Source: Actinoplanes sp. TBRC 11911
GTDB lineage: Bacteria > Actinomycetota > Actinomycetes > Mycobacteriales > Micromonosporaceae
NCBI RefSeq assembly: GCF_012933445.1
Contig: NZ_JABBNC010000028.1
Coordinates: 62,001 to 126,000, forward strand
Length of the DNA stretch: 64,000 nucleotides
Direction: 5' to 3'
The notes under the pieces were generated by a model, which was not told the DNA's origin, did no database searches, and saw nothing but the letters and a program-made list of their open reading frames with translations. How positions within the stretch are numbered: the first letter of the stretch is position 1; every line of letters starts with the position of its first letter. This document shows positions 59,948 through 64,000 of the stretch, in pieces. Both the position numbers and the translations under genes were made by a program.

Positions 59948-62345
59948 AGCTTGGCCCTTGACTTGACGCCCAGCTTGGCGAACGCCTTGTGCAGGTGATA
60001 CTCCACCGTGCGCGGGCTGACGAACAGCCGCTCGGCGATCTCGGCGTTGGTCAGGCCGTCGCGCGCCAGCGACGCCACCCGCACCTCCTGCGGGGTGAGC
60101 TGCCGCATGCTTTCGACCGTACGCTTGCGTGCCGCCTCCCCGGTCGCGAGCAGCTCGCGGCCGGCGCGTTCGGCGAAGGCGCCCGCCCCCAGCGCCGTAA
60201 AGTGCTCGCCCGCGGACCGCAGGTGCACCCGGGCGTCGATGCGGCGGTTGCGGCGGCGCAGCCACTCGCCGTAGACGAGTTCGGTCCGCGCCAGCTGCCA
60301 CTGCTGTCCGGTGCGGCCGAGCCGGTCGAGCGCCTCGCGATACAACGCGTCCGCCTCGCTGCCGTCGGCGAGCAGCGCGGCCGTGGCGGCCTGGACCCCG
60401 GCGGCCCAGTCGGTGCCGGCCGGTCCGGTGCGTTCGGCGAGCCGGGCCTGCGCCTGCGCGGCCAGGTCCGCGTCCCCGGCCCGTACCGCGGCTTCGACCA
60501 GCTCGGCGAGACCCCGCCCGACGAACCCGGGATGCCCGCGCCGCAGCGTGTCGCGGACCGTGTAGATCGCCTCCTCGTAGTGCCCGGTGGCGTTGTGCAG
60601 CGCGGCGACCGCGGCGGCGCTGTGCGCTCCCGGGCCGGGCATCCGGTACCCGCCGTCGGAACGCCGGGTGAGATCGCGCCACGCCGGCTCCTCCCACAGG
60701 TCGGCGGCGATCAGCGCGGCCGCCCCGAGCCAGCGCGCCGTCCGCGAGTCGTCCGCACGCCGGTGGAACGCCGTGACCGCGGCCCGCAGCGGCCGCACCG
60801 ACGCGGCATAGCCGTCCAGGATCCGCACCGCGAGCCCGTGCAGCAGCAGGTCGGCCGGGTGCGCCCGATGATCGGCGGCGGCGGCCAGCGCCTCGCGGGC
60901 GGCCTCGGCGAGAATCCCGCCGGTCTCGGCCGGGATCGCCGCGAACAGCACCTCCAGGTACGCCTCCCGGGCGCTCACCGGGTCGTGCCGGCGCAGCCGC
61001 CGCGCCGCGTCGAGCAGTGCCCGCGCCGAACCGGCCCCGGGCCGCACCGCCGTCTCGATCCGCGCCCGGTACCAGGACCGGCGGGCACAGCGCGCCACGT
61101 CGTCCGGTTCCGCCTCCACCCGGGCCAGCATCCGCTGCGCGGCGGCCAGGTCACCGCTGTCGTACTTGGCGGCGGCCGCGGCCAGCGCCCGGTCGGCGCG
61201 GCGGGCCGGGTCGCTGGTCAGCAGCGCCGCCATCGCCAGGAACGCGGCGCGGGCGGCGGCACCACCGCGGGCCTGCGCCAGCTCGGCGGTGCCCTCCAGC
61301 TCACCGGCCAGGGCGTCGTCGTCGCCGGTCGCGGCCAGCCCCAGATGCCAGACCCGGCGCGGCCGGTCGTCGCCGGTGTGGTCGGCGAGCTTGCGGTGGA
61401 TCATCCGGCGCTCGGCGGGGGCCGCCGCGTAGTAGGTGAGGCACCGCAGCTGCGCGCAGGTGAACGTGACCCGCTCGCCGGCGACCAGCAGCCCGTGCGT
61501 GACCGGTTCGGCCGGGTCGGCGCCCAGGTCGGCGGCCAGCTTCCGGAACAGCGCGACGTCCCCGGTCGGCTCGGCCGCCGCTCCGAGCAGCAGCAGCCGC
61601 TCCGGCGGGCTCAGCCGTGCCGCCCGCTCGACGCAGTCATGCCCCGGCTCGCACGACAGGTCGTGCCGCGGACCGGGGATGCCGAACCCGCCGGCCAGCG
61701 CGGCCAGGCTCGCCAGGGCCTCGCCCAGCGCCCGGGGGTTGCCGTGCGACTCGGCCAGCACCCGCTCGGCGACCAGGCCGTCGATCGGCCCGGCGACCGC
61801 GCCGGCGAACAGGCCGCTGACCTCCTCGGAGCACAGCGGCCCGAGATATATCCGCGGGATCGGCCCGTCGCCGGTCGCGGCCGGGTCCTCGGCCAGCAGG
61901 ATCAGCAGCGCGTGACCGGTCACGCGAGCGGCCACGTGGTTCAGGACCTGCGCGGTGGCGTCGTCCAGCCAGTGCGCGTCGTCGACCACCACCGCCACCG
62001 GCCGGGTCCGCGCGAGGCCGGTGAGCAGCTCGAAGGCGGCGGGCCCGACCACGTCCACGCCCGGCCGGGACGTGCCGGCCAGCCCGAAGGCGGCCTTGAG
62101 CGACGCCGGGACCGGACCGTCCCAGAGCAGATGCAGACCGGCGTACGGGAGATCGCGCTCGGCGGCCACGGCCCGGATCCGCAGCACCCGGAAACCCGCC
62201 GCCTGCTCGACCGCGTAGTCCAGGGCCGCCGACTTGCCCATGCCCGGCTCGCCGACGACGCGCAGCGCGCCCCGTTGCCCGCGGCCACCGCCCGCACCAG
62301 GTCGTCGAGCCGGGCCCGTTCCTCAAGACGGCGAAAATTGCTCAC
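59923..62345 (-). pseudogene. LAL-type LuxR regulator interrupted by a single-base frameshift
   Basis: A large ATPase regulator (LAL group of LuxR). The C-terminal LuxR helix-turn-helix is intact: LTPQEVRVASLARDGLTNAEIAERLFVSPRTVEYHLHKAF. The AAA-like part has AVVVDDAHWLDDATAQVL. A normal N-terminus, SNFRRLEERARLDDLVRAVAAGNG, starts at GTG 62345 but changes frame at the C-run 62270-62273 (minus strand GGGG); one extra G would join it to ALRVVGEPGMGKSAALDY, whose Walker A is GEPGMGKS. The full protein would be about 807 residues. This is either a sequencing error or a real disabling mutation. Without correction, the remaining frame starts only at the Walker A Met (62241). Confidence 0.8.
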
Positions 62346-62543
62346 GCTCGAACGGTGCCCCGCCGGCGCCCTCCCGACGCCCGAGCCGGTCACCGGTGTT
62401 ACCCCGGTCCTGCCTCGGGGTGTGGCCCGCGTCTCCGGGGTCACGCCCCGTGAACCCCGGGCCCGGACCGGGTGCATCGCGGGCGCGAGCGGGCCCGGAT
62501 CGGCGGCAGGCTGGCGGGGACGGCACACGGCGGGGAGGAACCG

Positions 62544-62846
62544 ATGCCACATTCACCCGACTGGACCAAGGTCGCCCGCGAGAACGTCATGAACGCCATC
62601 GCGGAATACGACCGTCTCGGACCGGACCAATTCTTCGCGGAACACGGATTCGCGCCGACCACGACATACGAGCTTCTGGTAAATGAACGAACCTATCCGC
62701 CGAAGGCGGTTCTCGGCGTCGCCTACGAACTCGCCACCGGGCAGCGGCTGGCCTCGGGTGACTTCGAGGGTGGCAAGGCGGGTGCCGTCCGCGTGCTCGG
62801 TGCGCTGGGCTTTACGGTCCGCCAGATCCACCGTTCCGCGACGTGA
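62544..62846 (+). CDS. Stand-alone ScoMcrA-head-like domain protein
   Basis: A 100-residue protein: WTKVARENVMNAIAEYDRLGPDQFFAEHGFAPTTTYELLVNERTYPPKAVLGVAYELATGQRLASGDFEGGKAGAVRVLGALGFTV. I recognise the N-terminal head domain of ScoMcrA-type phosphorothioate-dependent type IV restriction enzymes, which normally precedes SBD, SRA and HNH domains in one chain. Here it is complete and free-standing with a strong GGGGAGGAA ribosome site. No nuclease is encoded within 1 kb on either side. Role unknown: possible regulator, DNA-binding remnant, or decoy. Confidence 0.78.
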   Translation: MPHSPDWTKVARENVMNAIAEYDRLGPDQFFAEHGFAPTTTYELLVNERTYPPKAVLGVAYELATGQRLASGDFEGGKAGAVRVLGALGFTVRQIHRSAT

Positions 62847-63082
62847 CCGGGAGCACGCCCGCCGGCCGGGTCGCCGGCGGGCGCGGCGGCCAGCGGCTAT
62901 TAGTACGATTTATCGCTGCGCGCGGAAACTTTCATGGATGCCGCGCGGCGGTGCGGACCGGGCCGTCCTAGGCTCCGGATTGTGCGATGGATTGTGCGAT
63001 CGGAAAAAAGGACGCCGGCATTTCCCGAAGTGAATTCGGACCGTTGTTTCGCGCGATTTAAGGGCATGCGGATGCGGGCGAC

Positions 63083-64000
63083 ATGGTGATAGACCGGCGC
63101 GCCGAGCGGGCTGCCCTCGATCATCTGCTGACCGAGGTCCAGACCGGGCGCAGCGGTGCGCTGGTGCTGCGCGGCGAGGCCGGCATCGGCAAGAGCATGC
63201 TGCTCGACTACGTGGGCGGCCAGGCCGCGGCCGGCGGGCACATCGTGCGCACCGCGGGCGTGGAGGCCGAGCAGGAACTCCCGTTCGCGGCCCTGCACCA
63301 GGTGTGCGTGCCGATGCTCGACCGGCTGCACCACCTGCCCGGCCCGCAGCGCGACGCGTTGCGCACCGCGTTCGGGCTCAGCGCCGGCGATCCACCCGAC
63401 CGGTTCCTGGTGGGCCTGGCGGTTCTCGGCCTGTTCGCGCAGCTGGCCCGCGATCAGCCGGTGGTGTGCCTGGTCGACGACGCGCACTGGCTGGACCGGG
63501 CGTCGGCGCAGGTGCTCGGGTTCGCCGCCCGCCGGTTGCGCGCCGAGTCGGTGGCGATGGTCTTCGCGGTCCGCGGCGAACCGATCGACGCGCTGGCCGG
63601 CCTGCCCGAGATCGTGGTGAGCGGGCTGCCCGAGGAGAGCGCCCGCGCGTTGCTGGCGTCCTCGCGTCTCGGCCCGGTCGACGACCGCGTCCTCGACCGC
63701 CTGATCGCGGAAAGCCACGGCAACCCCCTCGCCCTGGTCGAGCTGCCCCGGGGCTTCACCCCGGCCGAACTGGCCGGCGGCTTCGGGCTCTACGACGCCG
63801 AGGCGCTGCCCCGGCGCATCGAGGAAAGCTACCGGCGGCAGATCGCCGGGCTCGCGCCGCAGGCGCGGCAGGTCCTGCTGGTCGCCGCGGCCGAACCGAC
63901 CGGCGATCCGGTGCTGGTGTGGCGCGCCGTCGACCGGCTCGGCCTCGACCCGGACGCCGAGGTCGCCGCCGCGCTCAAGGCCGCCGGGCTGGTGGAGTTC
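63083..64000 (+). CDS. LAL-type LuxR-family ATPase regulator (3' end outside window)
   Basis: The first 306 residues of a second large ATPase regulator. The AAA-like module begins at once: MVIDRRAERAALDHLLTEVQTGRSGALVLRGEAGIGKSMLLDYV, with Walker A GEAGIGKS at 31-38, and VVCLVDDAHWLDRASAQVLGFAARRL as Walker B. The frame is open to the window end, and the LuxR domain would lie beyond it. It is paralogous to the frameshifted regulator at 59923-62345 and points away from it. Confidence 0.85.
   Translation, partial: MVIDRRAERAALDHLLTEVQTGRSGALVLRGEAGIGKSMLLDYVGGQAAAGGHIVRTAGVEAEQELPFAALHQVCVPMLDRLHHLPGPQRDALRTAFGLSAGDPPDRFLVGLAVLGLFAQLARDQPVVCLVDDAHWLDRASAQVLGFAARRLRAESVAMVFAVRGEPIDALAGLPEIVVSGLPEESARALLASSRLGPVDDRVLDRLIAESHGNPLALVELPRGFTPAELAGGFGLYDAEALPRRIEESYRRQIAGLAPQARQVLLVAAAEPTGDPVLVWRAVDRLGLDPDAEVAAALKAAGLVEF

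Overview
The window is very GC-rich DNA with strong third-position GC bias, from a mycothiol-producing actinobacterium. MshC, a SecA2-type ATPase, DUF397, DUF5703, DUF3090 and SCO1664-family genes and many apparently leaderless genes all fit Actinomycetota. Micromonosporaceae, for example an Actinoplanes-like organism, is my best guess; this is inference from gene content, not a database match. Most of it looks like ordinary chromosome with accessory islands. No rRNA, tRNA, CRISPR array, transposase or phage structural gene was seen.

Layout. 1-6.7 kb: 3' part of a giant repetitive cell-wall protein with a sortase-type tail. 6.6-8.7 kb: a GCS2-family glutamate-cysteine ligase homologue and a small membrane protein. 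8.9-12.5 kb: a 1207-residue Pro/Ser/Gly-rich protein. 12.5-13.6 kb: repeat-rich non-coding DNA. 13.6-19.1 kb: STAS-ATPase regulator, secA2, a winged-helix regulator, a P-loop-like protein with a broken Walker A, and a DksA/TraR protein. 19.3-23.2 kb: two DUF72 genes, a class IV aminotransferase, and a repeat peptide overlapping a JmjC-type oxygenase gene. 23.2-27.7 kb: a tightly packed four-gene operon around an FtsK/SpoIIIE-type ATPase. 27.7-28.9 kb: tandem repeats carrying a 14-bp palindrome. 28.9-38.2 kb: NYN-like protein, ClpC-type AAA+ ATPase, LysR, hemerythrin-like protein, M20 peptidase, acidic protein, DUF5703, aldo/keto reductase and F420-type LLM oxidoreductase. 38.2-41.7 kb: conserved cluster of phosphatase, DUF3090, SCO1664-family protein and mshC. 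41.9-44.9 kb: secreted acidic protein, acyl-CoA dehydrogenase-like flavoprotein and two GNATs. 44.9-46.2 kb: non-coding repeats. 46.2-51.8 kb: GntR, DUF397, PAC2, divergent HPRT, B3/B4-domain protein and a secreted S53 peptidase. 51.8-58.9 kb: TetR/SDR pair, hydrolase/AMP-ligase pair, MarR, ThDP enzyme and LysR. 58.9-64 kb: flavin reductase with DUF6510 protein, a frameshifted LuxR-family regulator, a free-standing ScoMcrA-head-like protein and a second large ATPase regulator running off the end.

How genes work together. The clearest functional units are the four-gene FtsK operon, the repeat-peptide/JmjC pair, the phosphatase-DUF3090-SCO1664-mshC cluster, the TetR-controlled SDR, and the hydrolase-AMP ligase pair (1-nt overlap). 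At least eleven starts lie 6-8 nt downstream of a TANNNT -10 box, which predicts leaderless mRNAs and was used to choose several starts. Three intergenic islands share a dispersed palindromic element (core CTTGGAGAGTT) and a recurring CGGAAATRTC motif. The most promising candidates for undescribed systems are the FtsK operon and the JmjC/repeat-peptide pair.
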